A stretch of 63,060 nt of DNA from Cytophagia bacterium (GTDB lineage: Bacteria > Bacteroidota > Bacteroidia > Cytophagales > Microscillaceae), in NCBI GenBank assembly GCA_004294005.1, contig RDZP01000003.1, positions 1-63,060 on the forward strand, given 5' to 3'. Below are positions 1-8,046 of this stretch, one piece after another. The translations under genes and the position numbers were made by a program. The notes beneath the pieces are model-generated. The model worked only from the letters and a program-made list of their open reading frames with translations, searched no databases and was not told the origin of the DNA. The stretch's first letter is position 1, and the number at the start of each line of letters is the position of its first letter.

Positions 1-30
1 ATTTTCCTAAAAAATAATTTTTTGTTATTT

Positions 31-62
31 GTTGTAATAGTTTTTTATTATTTGTATCTTTG
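31..62 (+). promoter_or_regulatory. Bacteroidota-type promoter with no gene directly after it
   Basis: GTTG at 31-34 is followed after 20 bases by TATCTTTG at 55-62, which fits the phylum consensus of a TTTG-like -33 box and a TAnnTTTG -7 box. The first good reading frame starts 300 bases later and has its own -7 box, so this promoter would make either a long leader or a short RNA. Confidence 0.4.
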
Positions 63-325
63 CATTTCATTGTTGTAATGTTTTTTTGTTTTTTTGAGAT
101 TACAAAAATAAACTTTTGCAACAATATATCCAAAAAAATAGTCATAATTTAGTGATTTTCAATGAATTGTGGCTATTTTAATAATTACAAATTAAATAAA
201 AGATAAATATTTTGTTTTTATTATATACATTCTTAAATTTAATCTTTTGAAATAAAATATTGAATGTTTATTATCAAATAAAACTTTTTTTTGATTAAAT
301 ATTTTAAAATATGAATCTAAAAAAG

Positions 326-333
326 TACCTTTG
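326..333 (+). promoter_or_regulatory. -7 box before the J-domain-like gene
   Basis: TACCTTTG matches TAnnTTTG and lies 31 bases before the ATG at 364. No clear -33 TTTG is visible at the expected distance. Confidence 0.5.
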
Positions 334-363
334 CATATACTTATAAATTAAATTGATTCTCTG

Positions 364-1566
364 ATGAAAAATACTAAAACACAACCCATTACAAATTCAA
401 CTGATGAACTTACTAACAATGATTTGATAATTGGTAAAGCAGACAAAAAAACGCTTTCTAAATTACAAATTAGCTTCAACAATTACGTAGAAAAAATCAA
501 TGTTTTGCGTGAGGAATTGTTGAATGTAGATAAAAGTGCTGTTTATATCAGAACAAAAATAGACAAAGAAATTAGTCCTCTTGAGAAAGAATTTGTTGAA
601 AAAAGAAAAATTTATATCCACAAGTTAGTCGATGGACTTAAATATTATAAATTAAGTAAAAAAGAAGCAGAAGAAGCGATTGATATTATTTGTGCAGAAT
701 GTCAGGATCTTATTTCAAAATATGGACAAAAAGATTTGATAAAAATTTATGATCAATACAATGAAATGACCTTTGAAGAAGAAGTTGAAGAAGAAAAAAG
801 AATGATGAAAATGCACGCAGAAGAAATGTTGCGTAATCATTTTAACGCTGATAATGTACCTGATTATTCTACAATGAATGATGAAGATTTTCTTGCCGAT
901 TTTTTGGGACAAGAGGAAAAAATGAAAGAAAAGCAAGAAAAAATCAAAGAAGAAAGAAATAAAAATAAGAAAAAAACAAGCAAACAACTTGAAAATGCAC
1001 TCAAAAAACAAGTCGAGGAAGAATTAAAAAATAAATCTTTAAGGGCTATTTATACTGATTTAGCAAAAGAATTGCACCCCGATAAAGAACCTGACGAAGA
1101 AAAAAGAGAGCAAAAAAATGAAATTATGAAACGAATTACAGTGGCATACAATGATAAAAATTTGTATGAATTGTTGCGTTTGCAAATAGAATATAATCAA
1201 ATGAAAGATGGTTTGTCAGATATTGCAGAAGAAAGATTGCAAATTTATGTCAAGGTTTTGCAAGAACAAACCGCCGCTTTGAGAGCTGAATTACAAAATA
1301 AAATACATAATTATTCTGATGAAATGGTTGTAAAAATGGGTTTAGGTGCTACTAATCAACAAATTGGTTACAAAATTGGTAAGTATAAAAAAGAACTAAC
1401 ACAACAATTAAGCTTAATTGACCAGACAAATAAAGATTTTACAGACCCAAAAAAAATGAAAGCATACTTAAAAAATTCTATGGAAGTCTCTCCTATGAGT
1501 GATTTAGAATCGATGCTTGATAGTTTTTTAGAAAGTATGATGAGTAATACTAATAAAAAAAGATAG
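364..1566 (+). CDS. J-domain-like coiled-coil protein
   Basis: 400 residues, soluble and highly charged, with no signal peptide or membrane segment. Residues about 35-130 and 175-225 are predicted coiled coil rich in E and K. A J-domain-like segment follows, with the HPD tripeptide at 238-240 (context AKELHPDKEPDEEK) and a helix after it. HPD is the motif with which DnaJ-family cochaperones stimulate the ATPase of DnaK. The glycine-rich and zinc regions of true DnaJ are absent, so this is not the housekeeping DnaJ. A role as a DnaK partner for a specific client is inference. It has its own promoter and a shared terminator with the convergent neighbour. The HPD placement makes a J-like fold likely, but the client and role are unknown. 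Confidence 0.6.
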   Translation: MKNTKTQPITNSTDELTNNDLIIGKADKKTLSKLQISFNNYVEKINVLREELLNVDKSAVYIRTKIDKEISPLEKEFVEKRKIYIHKLVDGLKYYKLSKKEAEEAIDIICAECQDLISKYGQKDLIKIYDQYNEMTFEEEVEEEKRMMKMHAEEMLRNHFNADNVPDYSTMNDEDFLADFLGQEEKMKEKQEKIKEERNKNKKKTSKQLENALKKQVEEELKNKSLRAIYTDLAKELHPDKEPDEEKREQKNEIMKRITVAYNDKNLYELLRLQIEYNQMKDGLSDIAEERLQIYVKVLQEQTAALRAELQNKIHNYSDEMVVKMGLGATNQQIGYKIGKYKKELTQQLSLIDQTNKDFTDPKKMKAYLKNSMEVSPMSDLESMLDSFLESMMSNTNKKR

Positions 1567-1594
1567 TTATTTCAAAATATAAAAACTGCTAATC

Positions 1595-1633
1595 AAATTG
1601 AGTACAAAGTTGTGATTTTGTACTCAATTTTTT
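1595..1633. terminator. Bidirectional terminator between convergent genes
   Basis: The arms AAATTGAGTACAAA and TTTGTACTCAATTT form a 14-bp stem with a 7-base loop, flanked by A and T runs so that it works in both directions. It touches the stop codon of the minus-strand gene at 1632. Confidence 0.85.
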
Positions 1634-3131
1634 ATTTCACTGCATCAATTTCATAAATAGTGGCATTATAACCATCATTTTCATTTTGTGATAAAGGTAA
1701 AAACTGCATTATTTTTTTGTAAAAATCATCAATAGGAATATTTAAAACGGCTTTTTTCTTTAATTTTGGGTTTTTTAAAAAATAGTAATCTATTATATTT
1801 TTAAACCGCCATTCACTTTGTTTTGTAACGATTAAATATTGATATTTAAAAATTTCTCTTTGTTTTTTTTCTCTATTTTCTAATGTTCCATACATTTCTA
1901 TGATTTGATAATCGCTTCCTGCACCTGTTACGGCGTACATATACAAAGATTCACCTATTACTTTACTGTTTTTTGGAATATTTTTTTGAATAAATTGCAA
2001 AGCAACTTCAGGATTTCTTTGTGAATAATGAAGAAAAACTTGTGTATTTTTGAGTATGAAATAACCTAAATTAAAACTGAATAATAAAAATAAAACCAAA
2101 GAAGAAATGATTTTTCCTTTGATAAGACTAACAAAACGAATCAATAATAAATAATAAAAACAGAGAATAAAAATAGAATATTGTCCATAATCTTTTACTA
2201 AAATATGAAATGATACAATCAATACTACAAAAATAAAAATTTCTTTTTCTCTAAAAAATTGTTTTTTTTGTTGATATAAAGCAATACTACTCGTTATCAA
2301 TACTAAAAAAAGCAATAAATATTGATGTTTAGGAATATACAAAGTGCCGCCGACAAACCAACCTGCTAACGAACTTTCATAATCGTTGAAAGTGCTTTTA
2401 CTTAAAAAGTAATCAAAAAATATTTTGAAATTTCCAAAAGCAATCAAAATCCAAAAAACATAAATAATAAAAACAATCGACAAAGATAAAAGGCATTTTT
2501 TAAGTGTGATTAGAATAGATTTTTGAGCATTATAAGCTGATAAAATCAATAAAATACCCAATCCAAAGCCCATAAATGCACTTCTTAGTGTGGTCAATAA
2601 AGCCAAACCACCAAAAAAACTACCTTTACAAATATTAAAATAAGTGGGTTTCGAAAAACTATCAAAAGTCAATAACAGCAATAGAGTAGCAGTCAAATCC
2701 ATTCTTGCTTCGTGTAAACAAAGATTAAAAAATGGGTCTAACAACAATATCAAAATCCAAGTGGAACGAAAATTATTCTCTTTATTCTTTTTCCAAAACC
2801 AATACACTACTAATAAACCTGCTAAAAAATTGACAATTCGAAAGCCAAAAATAGAATTACCTATAATAGTTTGAGAAAATGCTGTCAAAATAAAATAAAC
2901 AAAACCATATATTTTTACTTCTTGTTCCAAAATAGTAATTGGAACATAAAAATTTCTATTTTTTGATAGATTATCAGACAGCGATTTAAAAAAAACCTCA
3001 TCAAACCAAGGCAAAGGAACTTTGTCTAAGGTAATTAGTTGAATAATTAACCAAATCAATAGAACAAAATAAAGTATTGTATTTTTTGAGATTTTCAAGT
3101 TATTATTAGTTTTGATAATTTTTGCGTACAA
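1632..3131 (-). CDS. GT39/ArnT-like integral membrane glycosyltransferase
   Basis: About 499 residues with roughly ten hydrophobic membrane segments. After the first segment comes the loop motif PWFDEVFF, the acidic DE motif typical of the first periplasmic loop of GT39/PMT-type and ArnT-like transferases, which move a sugar from a polyprenyl-phosphate donor. A loop with HEARMD follows around 140-145, and the C-terminal 100 residues are more soluble. The donor and acceptor cannot be read from sequence. The frame has no ATG near its start: the longest version begins with TTG at 3131, but a -7 promoter box (3129-3136) overlaps that codon, so a TTG at 3098 (residue 12) is a better candidate. The gene is monocistronic and convergent with the J-domain-like gene. 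Confidence 0.65.
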   Translation of the reverse strand: MYAKIIKTNNNLKISKNTILYFVLLIWLIIQLITLDKVPLPWFDEVFFKSLSDNLSKNRNFYVPITILEQEVKIYGFVYFILTAFSQTIIGNSIFGFRIVNFLAGLLVVYWFWKKNKENNFRSTWILILLLDPFFNLCLHEARMDLTATLLLLLTFDSFSKPTYFNICKGSFFGGLALLTTLRSAFMGFGLGILLILSAYNAQKSILITLKKCLLSLSIVFIIYVFWILIAFGNFKIFFDYFLSKSTFNDYESSLAGWFVGGTLYIPKHQYLLLFLVLITSSIALYQQKKQFFREKEIFIFVVLIVSFHILVKDYGQYSIFILCFYYLLLIRFVSLIKGKIISSLVLFLLFSFNLGYFILKNTQVFLHYSQRNPEVALQFIQKNIPKNSKVIGESLYMYAVTGAGSDYQIIEMYGTLENREKKQREIFKYQYLIVTKQSEWRFKNIIDYYFLKNPKLKKKAVLNIPIDDFYKKIMQFLPLSQNENDGYNATIYEIDAVK

Positions 3132-3136
3132 ATATA
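3129..3136 (-). promoter_or_regulatory. -7 box for the GT39-like gene
   Basis: On the minus strand this reads TATATTTG, a match to TAnnTTTG. It overlaps the first possible start codon of the gene, which argues that translation starts further in. Confidence 0.45.
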
Positions 3137-3209
3137 ACCATTTTATGGTTTTATTTCAATCAAATTTATAAAATAAAACTAAAAATATTTATAATTATGA
3201 AAAAAGTAG

Positions 3210-3217
3210 TATATTTG
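3210..3217 (+). promoter_or_regulatory. -7 box before the C1 peptidase gene
   Basis: TATATTTG lies 39 bases before the ATG at 3256. The -33 box is not recognisable. Confidence 0.45.
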
Positions 3218-3255
3218 TTGCATATTTTTTATATTTACATATTTATTTAATTACT

Positions 3256-4611
3256 ATGAAACACGAATTTGTAGGCTACAAATTTATGAAAGCTGCTCCT
3301 AAAACTAAAATATTTGAAGCATCTTCAAGAATAAAATCAAAAAAACTTCCTAATAAAGTTGATTTAAGACCTTATATGTCCAACGTTGAAGACCAAGGAC
3401 AAGTAGGAAGTTGTACTGCTAATGCTGTTGCAGGTGCTTGTGAATATTTAATCAAAAAAAATGCACCTCAAAGGTTTTTTGATGTAAGTCGTTTATTTGT
3501 TTATTACAATGCACGTTGGAGAGGCGGCACACAAGACAAAGATTCAGGTTGTTTCATTCAATATGCAGTCGAAAGTTTACAAAAATTTGGCGTATGCTCA
3601 GAAAAAAAATGGAAATATGATACCGCAAAAGTATTAACAAAACCCAACGAGGGTGCTTATGAAGAAGCAGCAAATTTTAAAATTTCGGACTATCAAAAAC
3701 TACCATTAGAATTAGAAGAATGGAAAAAATGCTTGGCTGATGGCTATCCGATAATTTTTGGTTGTGCATTATTCAAAACTTTTGATGAATGTCAAAACAA
3801 AGGTGGAATAGTCGCAATGCCATCACCTGAAGACACAACCAGAGGTGCACACGGAGCGCATGCAATGTTATGTGTAGGTTACTCTGATATAGACCAATTA
3901 TTTATTGTTCGAAATTCTTGGGGAGCAAATTGGGGCGATAATGGACATTGTTATATGCCCTATAATTATTTGATGAATCCAAAATTTAATTTTAATGATT
4001 GTTGGATGATTAGAAGTACAGGCAATATCCCTAATAACAAAGAAAGTTGGGACAACGAACAAACAACTATCATCAATGACGGAGAAGGATTTGATTGGTT
4101 TGATGCTGATGAAGTAAATAATCAATATGATGAAGCCGATTATGATGATTTTGATATTTTGAGTATATTAGAAGAGTATATTGATGATGACGCTGAATAT
4201 AACGACGAAGAACCAGAAGATTATGAAGAGTCTTTTTGGGAAGGTGAAGATTTGCTTGGGCTTGATGACGAAGAAGAAGAATTTGAAGAAGATGACGAAA
4301 ATTTTGCCTCTATGAATGATGATGAATCTGACGAGGAGGAAGAAGAAGAATTTGAAGAAGAGGACGAATCTGAAGAAGAAGGTGAGGAAGAAGAATTTGA
4401 AGAAGAGGACGAATCTGAAGAAGAAGGTGAGGAAGAAGAAGAATTTGAAGAAGAGGACGAATCTGACGAGGAAGAAGGCGAGGAAGAATTTGAAGAAGAG
4501 GACGAATTTGAAGAAGAAGAAGGCGAGGAAGAAGAAAGCGAGGAGGATGAAGAGTTTGAAGAAGAAGAAAGTGAGGAAGAAGAGGAATCTGACGAGAGCG
4601 AAGATAAATAA
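3256..4611 (+). CDS. Papain-like (C1) cysteine peptidase with long acidic tail
   Basis: 451 residues. The first 265 or so form a C1A peptidase-like domain. The oxyanion Gln47 and catalytic Cys53 lie in DQGQVGSCTANA, His202 in GAHGAHAML, and Asn220 in VRNSWGANWGD, which is the full papain triad with the usual Q-x5-C spacing. The domain lacks the long inhibitory propeptide of classic papains, with only about 35 residues before the mature-like start, and there is no signal peptide, so it is predicted to be cytoplasmic or exported by an unknown route. From about residue 280 to the end the chain is almost pure Glu and Asp, built of 15-16-residue repeats. The tail could bind cations or basic proteins, but that is inference. 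The gene stands alone with its own -7 box and a strong terminator. Confidence 0.85.
   Translation: MKHEFVGYKFMKAAPKTKIFEASSRIKSKKLPNKVDLRPYMSNVEDQGQVGSCTANAVAGACEYLIKKNAPQRFFDVSRLFVYYNARWRGGTQDKDSGCFIQYAVESLQKFGVCSEKKWKYDTAKVLTKPNEGAYEEAANFKISDYQKLPLELEEWKKCLADGYPIIFGCALFKTFDECQNKGGIVAMPSPEDTTRGAHGAHAMLCVGYSDIDQLFIVRNSWGANWGDNGHCYMPYNYLMNPKFNFNDCWMIRSTGNIPNNKESWDNEQTTIINDGEGFDWFDADEVNNQYDEADYDDFDILSILEEYIDDDAEYNDEEPEDYEESFWEGEDLLGLDDEEEEFEEDDENFASMNDDESDEEEEEEFEEEDESEEEGEEEEFEEEDESEEEGEEEEEFEEEDESDEEEGEEEFEEEDEFEEEEGEEEESEEDEEFEEEESEEEEESDESEDK
4348..4530 (+). repeat. In-frame acidic tandem repeat in peptidase tail
   Basis: The phrase GAATTTGAAGAAGAGGACGA recurs at 4348, 4393, 4441 and 4486, giving spacings of 45, 48 and 45 bases. 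These encode 15-16-residue units of Glu, Asp, Phe and Ser. All spacings are multiples of three, so unit gain or loss keeps the reading frame. Confidence 0.85.
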
Positions 4612-4616
4612 AAACT

Positions 4617-4653
4617 AAAAAAAGCCCTTATTTTTTCAAATAAGGGCTTTTTT
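4617..4653. terminator. Strong bidirectional terminator
   Basis: AAAGCCCTTATTT pairs perfectly with AAATAAGGGCTTT around a 4-base loop, extended by flanking A and T runs. It lies between the convergent peptidase and sdhC genes. Confidence 0.9.
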
Positions 4654-4684
4654 ATAAAAAATAAAAATAAAAATTTATTTTGAT

Positions 4685-5398
4685 TTATTGATTTTGAATA
4701 AATATCACAATAGGAATCAGTGCATACAAGAGAGGAACTAAAATAGAAAATCCTAAACCTAATGTTTTGATAAGCGGTGTGTATTTCTTATGATTTAAAC
4801 CAAATGTTTGAAAAGCACTCTGAAACCCATGTACTAAGTGAAATGCAACTCCTATCATACAAACTACATAAATGACTGCTATCCACCAAATTTTAAATAC
4901 TTCTACAGTTTCTAAATACAGATTATGCCCCGTAACGCCACCTGACAATGTTGTTTCAGCTAAGCCGCCAAATTTAGATTTTGCCCAAAAATGTGCCAAA
5001 TGCATTACTAAAAATAATAAAATAATACTTCCTAATATCATCATTTGACGCGAAGCACTACTCGATTTTTGGTCTTTTGCTTGATAAGCATAAGCAACAG
5101 GTCGTGCTTTTTGGTTGCTCAATGTCAGTACAATAGAAACAATGATGTGTAAAACAATAAAGAAAAAATTTCCAATAGAAACAACTTGAATCAGTTTGTT
5201 GTGTCCCATAAAGTAAGCATACTCATTAAAAGCAACACCCTTATCAGGGAGCAAAAGTTGTAAATTGCCAATAAGATGAACTAAAAGGAACAATATTAAA
5301 AATGTACCTGTAAGTGCCATTAATAGTTTGCGTCCAATTGTACTTGCCAAAAAATTAATTAGCCAATGTGGTTTTTTTTCAGTTTGAGTTGTTGACAT
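4685..5398 (-). CDS. sdhC: Succinate dehydrogenase cytochrome b subunit (SdhC, Bacteroidota type)
   Basis: 237 residues with five hydrophobic helices, the size and shape of the single-chain di-haem cytochrome b of type B succinate dehydrogenases and fumarate reductases. Recognisable blocks are GRKLLMALTG near the start, the first-helix HLIGN (a haem-ligand His candidate), NKARPVAY-like NQKARPVAY in the cytoplasmic loop, and HLVHGFQSAFQTFG near the C-terminus, a hallmark of this subunit. It anchors the flavoprotein and iron-sulphur subunits in the inner membrane and passes electrons to menaquinone. In most relatives sdhA and sdhB follow directly. Here a strong terminator and an oppositely oriented peptidase gene lie downstream instead, so the subunit is unlinked. 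Confidence 0.9.
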   Translation of the reverse strand: MSTTQTEKKPHWLINFLASTIGRKLLMALTGTFLILFLLVHLIGNLQLLLPDKGVAFNEYAYFMGHNKLIQVVSIGNFFFIVLHIIVSIVLTLSNQKARPVAYAYQAKDQKSSSASRQMMILGSIILLFLVMHLAHFWAKSKFGGLAETTLSGGVTGHNLYLETVEVFKIWWIAVIYVVCMIGVAFHLVHGFQSAFQTFGLNHKKYTPLIKTLGLGFSILVPLLYALIPIVIFIQNQ

Positions 5399-5486
5399 AT
5401 TTTTTATATTTTAAATAAAAGTTTAAATACATTTTAGTTGTTTCATTCAAAAATTTTTGAATGAATTGAGAATTTTATTTTCTCTA

Positions 5487-5873
5487 TTAATCGTTTTTTT
5501 GGGTTAATTGTTCTATTTCTAATAACAAATTATTTTTTTCTTTTTCTTTTTCTATTTTAAATTGTTCGAATTGTGTTAGTAAGACTTCAAATTGTTCATT
5601 TTTAATAGATGATTCAGTTTCGATTCTTTTTAATTTTTCTGCTTCCAAAGTATCCAATTTTTTGGTTAATATTTCAATTCTCCTATCTCTTGCCTTGATT
5701 TCTAATTGAATACTATTGTCTTTTTGTGATAAAATTTCTTCTAATTCTGTATTTTTTCTGCGGTATTGTCTATGCTCGGCAATTAATTTCATATTTTTAA
5801 AAATATAAATTGCCCAAGTAATACCAAATGTAATAATTGCTGTTAGAGTGATAAAAAGTATTGTCCAAAACAT
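5487..5873 (-). CDS. Small membrane-anchored coiled-coil protein
   Basis: 128 residues. An N-terminal hydrophobic segment (about 3-24) is followed by a continuous charged helix to the end, rich in E, K, Q and L in a coiled-coil pattern, with repeated KDNSIQLEIKARDRRIEIL-like heptads. This is the shape of a membrane-tethered, cytoplasmic coiled-coil protein. No family is recognised. It sits about 90 bases before sdhC and may share its transcript, but nothing links their functions. Confidence 0.55.
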   Translation of the reverse strand: MFWTILFITLTAIITFGITWAIYIFKNMKLIAEHRQYRRKNTELEEILSQKDNSIQLEIKARDRRIEILTKKLDTLEAEKLKRIETESSIKNEQFEVLLTQFEQFKIEKEKEKNNLLLEIEQLTQKND

Positions 5874-5948
5874 TTTTTTATGTATATTTTTTGCAAAGTT
5901 ACTATTTTATTTTTAAACTCTAAAATTTTTGAACAGTTTTTTTAAATT

Positions 5949-6413
5949 TTACACTTTATTATCCCAACGTAAATGTGCTTTTTGATAATATTGTATTCGG
6001 CTTTGATACATATTTTCTAATTTTACTTTGATTTCTTCGGCTTCCATATTCATAAATAAAGGTCTTGCTTTTTGATTATTGATAATTCGCTGTTGAATAT
6101 TAATAATAGGTACATCAACAAAAATACACAAAAAATTTTTTCTAAGAATATGTAAATTATCATAAAAACAAGGTGTTCCTCCACCTGTAGCCAAGATTAT
6201 ATTTTCATTTTTGATGACTTGATGTAATGCTACTCTTTCCATTTCTCTAAAATAATCTTCTCCAAATTTATCAAAAATAGTAACAATGCTCATTTTTTCT
6301 TGTGCTTCAATCCATTTGTCTAAATCTATAAAAGTATAATCTAACATTTCAGCTAGTTTACGACCTTGTGTACTTTTACCTGCTGCGGGCATTCCTAACA
6401 GTGCTATTTTCAT
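5949..6413 (-). CDS. aroK: Shikimate kinase
   Basis: 154 residues, slightly shorter than the usual 165-175. It phosphorylates shikimate with ATP in the aromatic amino acid pathway. Walker A is at 7-15 (GMPAAGKST), the shikimate-binding acidic motif DLD at 30-32, the FRE at 55-57, the GGG motif with context ATGGGTPC at 77-79, and a lid Arg in NQKARPLF. The start ATG overlaps the stop of the upstream hydrolase gene as TAATG, a one-base overlap that suggests translational coupling. No other aro gene is adjacent, though the DAHP synthase-chorismate mutase of the same pathway lies 30 kb away. Confidence 0.92.
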   Translation of the reverse strand: MKIALLGMPAAGKSTQGRKLAEMLDYTFIDLDKWIEAQEKMSIVTIFDKFGEDYFREMERVALHQVIKNENIILATGGGTPCFYDNLHILRKNFLCIFVDVPIINIQQRIINNQKARPLFMNMEAEEIKVKLENMYQSRIQYYQKAHLRWDNKV

Positions 6414-7585
6414 TATTTTGATTCGTCTAACATTTTATTACCTAATTCAAAATAGGTATATAAATCTTTGGGCATAAAGTTTTTAAATTCATTTCCTCTT
6501 GAATGTCCTAATCGAACAATAATTGCATTTTTCTCAGGAATAACGACCATATATTGTCCTAAAACACCTCTAAAACAAGGGTAATATTGATTTTTATCTT
6601 TTAATAACCAAAATTGATAGCCGTAATGTTTTACTTTTTCACCTGTGTCATCTGTCAAATAATCAGCAGCAGAAGTAGCTTCTTTGATATATTCTTCGGG
6701 TACAATTTGCTCATCATTCCATTTCCCCTTTTGTAAGACTAATTTAGCCAATCGTGCAAAGTCTTTAGCATTCGAATGTAAACAACAAAAAGATTTTTGG
6801 TTTCCTTTTTTATCTACCAACCAATAAGCATCTTTTTCTGCACCGATTTTTCTCCATATTTTCTCATCAATGTATCGTGATAATGGCGTTTTAACTGCTT
6901 TTTGTAATACCAAGCCTAATATTTGCGTATCTCCACTGCTATATTTGAATTTTTTTCCTGCAGCAGTTGCGATAGGTCTGTTGGTGAGTTGTGTGTATAA
7001 ATCTTTTTCAAAATAAGCCCTTACTACATCAGAAAGAGGATTTTTATATTCTTCGCTCCATTCTAAGCCTGAACTCATTGTTAAAAAATTTTTGATAGTA
7101 AGATTTTCTTTTCCATCTTTTTTAAATTCAGGTAAAAAATCACTTATTTTTTGTGTTACATCTTTGATTTTTCCTTCTTTGATAGCGATACCAATAGCCA
7201 AAGAAATTACAGTTTTTGCCATTGAAAATGAATTAGATAAACTATTTTCGTCATAATTATCCCAATATTTTTCAAATTTAATTTTATCATTTTGAATTAC
7301 TAAAAAAGCGACTGTTTTGTATTTTTCAAAAAAGTCATTTTCTTCTTTTGATAATTGATATTGATTGTATTTTGCGTCAAGTTGCCATTTTTCGGGTTTG
7401 GAAGATTTTTGTAAAATTTCTTTGTCTGCATCATTAATACTTGCAATAGTAGAACCACGATAAGCATAAAAAATGGCTGTTTGTAAATATTGATATTGTG
7501 TAAAACCTATTGAAATATAACTTATAGTCAAAAGTATAACCAACGAAATAAGAAAATAGAATGCTACTTTTTTGATTTTTTTCAT
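6413..7585 (-). CDS. Beta-lactamase-fold serine hydrolase (class C/EstB-like)
   Basis: 390 residues. An N-terminal membrane segment (about 8-28) serves as signal anchor. The domain has the Ser-x-x-Lys motif SMAK at 121-124, the second motif YSS at 215-217 where penicillin-binding proteins have YxN, and SSGLEWSE around 171-178, a block common to the COG1680 beta-lactamase-related family. Members include esterases, D-aminopeptidases and amidases, so a true beta-lactamase role is not implied. It probably acts on the periplasmic side. Its stop overlaps the start of aroK by one base, so the two are one operon. The pairing has no obvious metabolic reason. Confidence 0.8.
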   Translation of the reverse strand: MKKIKKVAFYFLISLVILLTISYISIGFTQYQYLQTAIFYAYRGSTIASINDADKEILQKSSKPEKWQLDAKYNQYQLSKEENDFFEKYKTVAFLVIQNDKIKFEKYWDNYDENSLSNSFSMAKTVISLAIGIAIKEGKIKDVTQKISDFLPEFKKDGKENLTIKNFLTMSSGLEWSEEYKNPLSDVVRAYFEKDLYTQLTNRPIATAAGKKFKYSSGDTQILGLVLQKAVKTPLSRYIDEKIWRKIGAEKDAYWLVDKKGNQKSFCCLHSNAKDFARLAKLVLQKGKWNDEQIVPEEYIKEATSAADYLTDDTGEKVKHYGYQFWLLKDKNQYYPCFRGVLGQYMVVIPEKNAIIVRLGHSRGNEFKNFMPKDLYTYFELGNKMLDESK

Positions 7586-7796
7586 TTTTAATAATATTTT
7601 TTGAGTGATTTTTTTACAAATATTTTTTGTATTCTATGCAAAGTTAAAAAAAATATTACAAAATTAAAAAAATAATACAATTTTTTGGATAAAATGAAAA
7701 AAAGTCTATTTCAAGTAATGATAATAAAACAATTCATCTTTTTATTTTTATTAAGAATACATAATGCTGTATTTTTCTTTAATCTATATTATTTAC

Positions 7797-7844
7797 ATCA
7801 GTCTCATCAGCATTCTATGGTTTTGGAACACTGATAAAACTGAT
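7797..7844 (-). repeat. Hairpin element, stable on the minus-strand RNA
   Basis: Read on the minus strand, a 19-base arm beginning ATCAGTTTTATCAG and ending GTTC pairs with a 19-base arm beginning GAATGCTGAT around a 10-base loop. Fifteen pairs are Watson-Crick and four are G-U. The four wobbles would be A-C mismatches in plus-strand RNA, so the structure is directional. It could be a leader structure far upstream of the hydrolase or a stray dispersed repeat. Confidence 0.5.
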
Positions 7845-7990
7845 TTTCAAATGTGTATTTTTATTCATAACAATAGATAAAAAAGCAAGTTATTTAATTA
7901 TTATTCCTTGCCTCTACTTGAAATCGTTGTTTATTTTTTGCTAACAAAATTATTTTTTTATAAATTTACTAATTTTTCTACAAATAATAA

Positions 7991-7998
7991 TAATTTTG
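7991..7998 (+). promoter_or_regulatory. -7 box before trpS
   Basis: TAATTTTG lies 49 bases before the ATG. No clear -33 box is seen. Confidence 0.45.
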
Positions 7999-8046
7999 CA
8001 CAAATTATTGATTGATAATAAAAATTAAACGAAGAAAAAATAAAAA

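Larger units (their letters stand above)
1..363. other. AT-rich intergenic region at window start
   Basis: I see no credible gene here. The stretch is almost entirely A and T, with two promoter-like -7 boxes reading rightward (listed separately) and no clear terminator hairpin. Any gene upstream lies outside the window. Confidence 0.6.
7586..8046. other. Intergenic region between divergent genes
   Basis: This separates the minus-strand hydrolase and plus-strand trpS. It holds the trpS -7 box at 7991 and a 48-base hairpin at 7797-7844. I see no reading frame worth calling. Confidence 0.6.

Noticed and set aside
4316-4618. Lys/Arg-rich frame overlapping the acidic tail of the C1 peptidase
   Set aside because: It is the +1 shadow of GAA/GAG-rich codons, with no start signal of its own.
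6413-7585. Antibiotic-resistance beta-lactamase
   Set aside because: It has only SxxK and YSS of the general serine-hydrolase family, with no KTG-type third motif seen. The family mostly contains esterases and peptidases.
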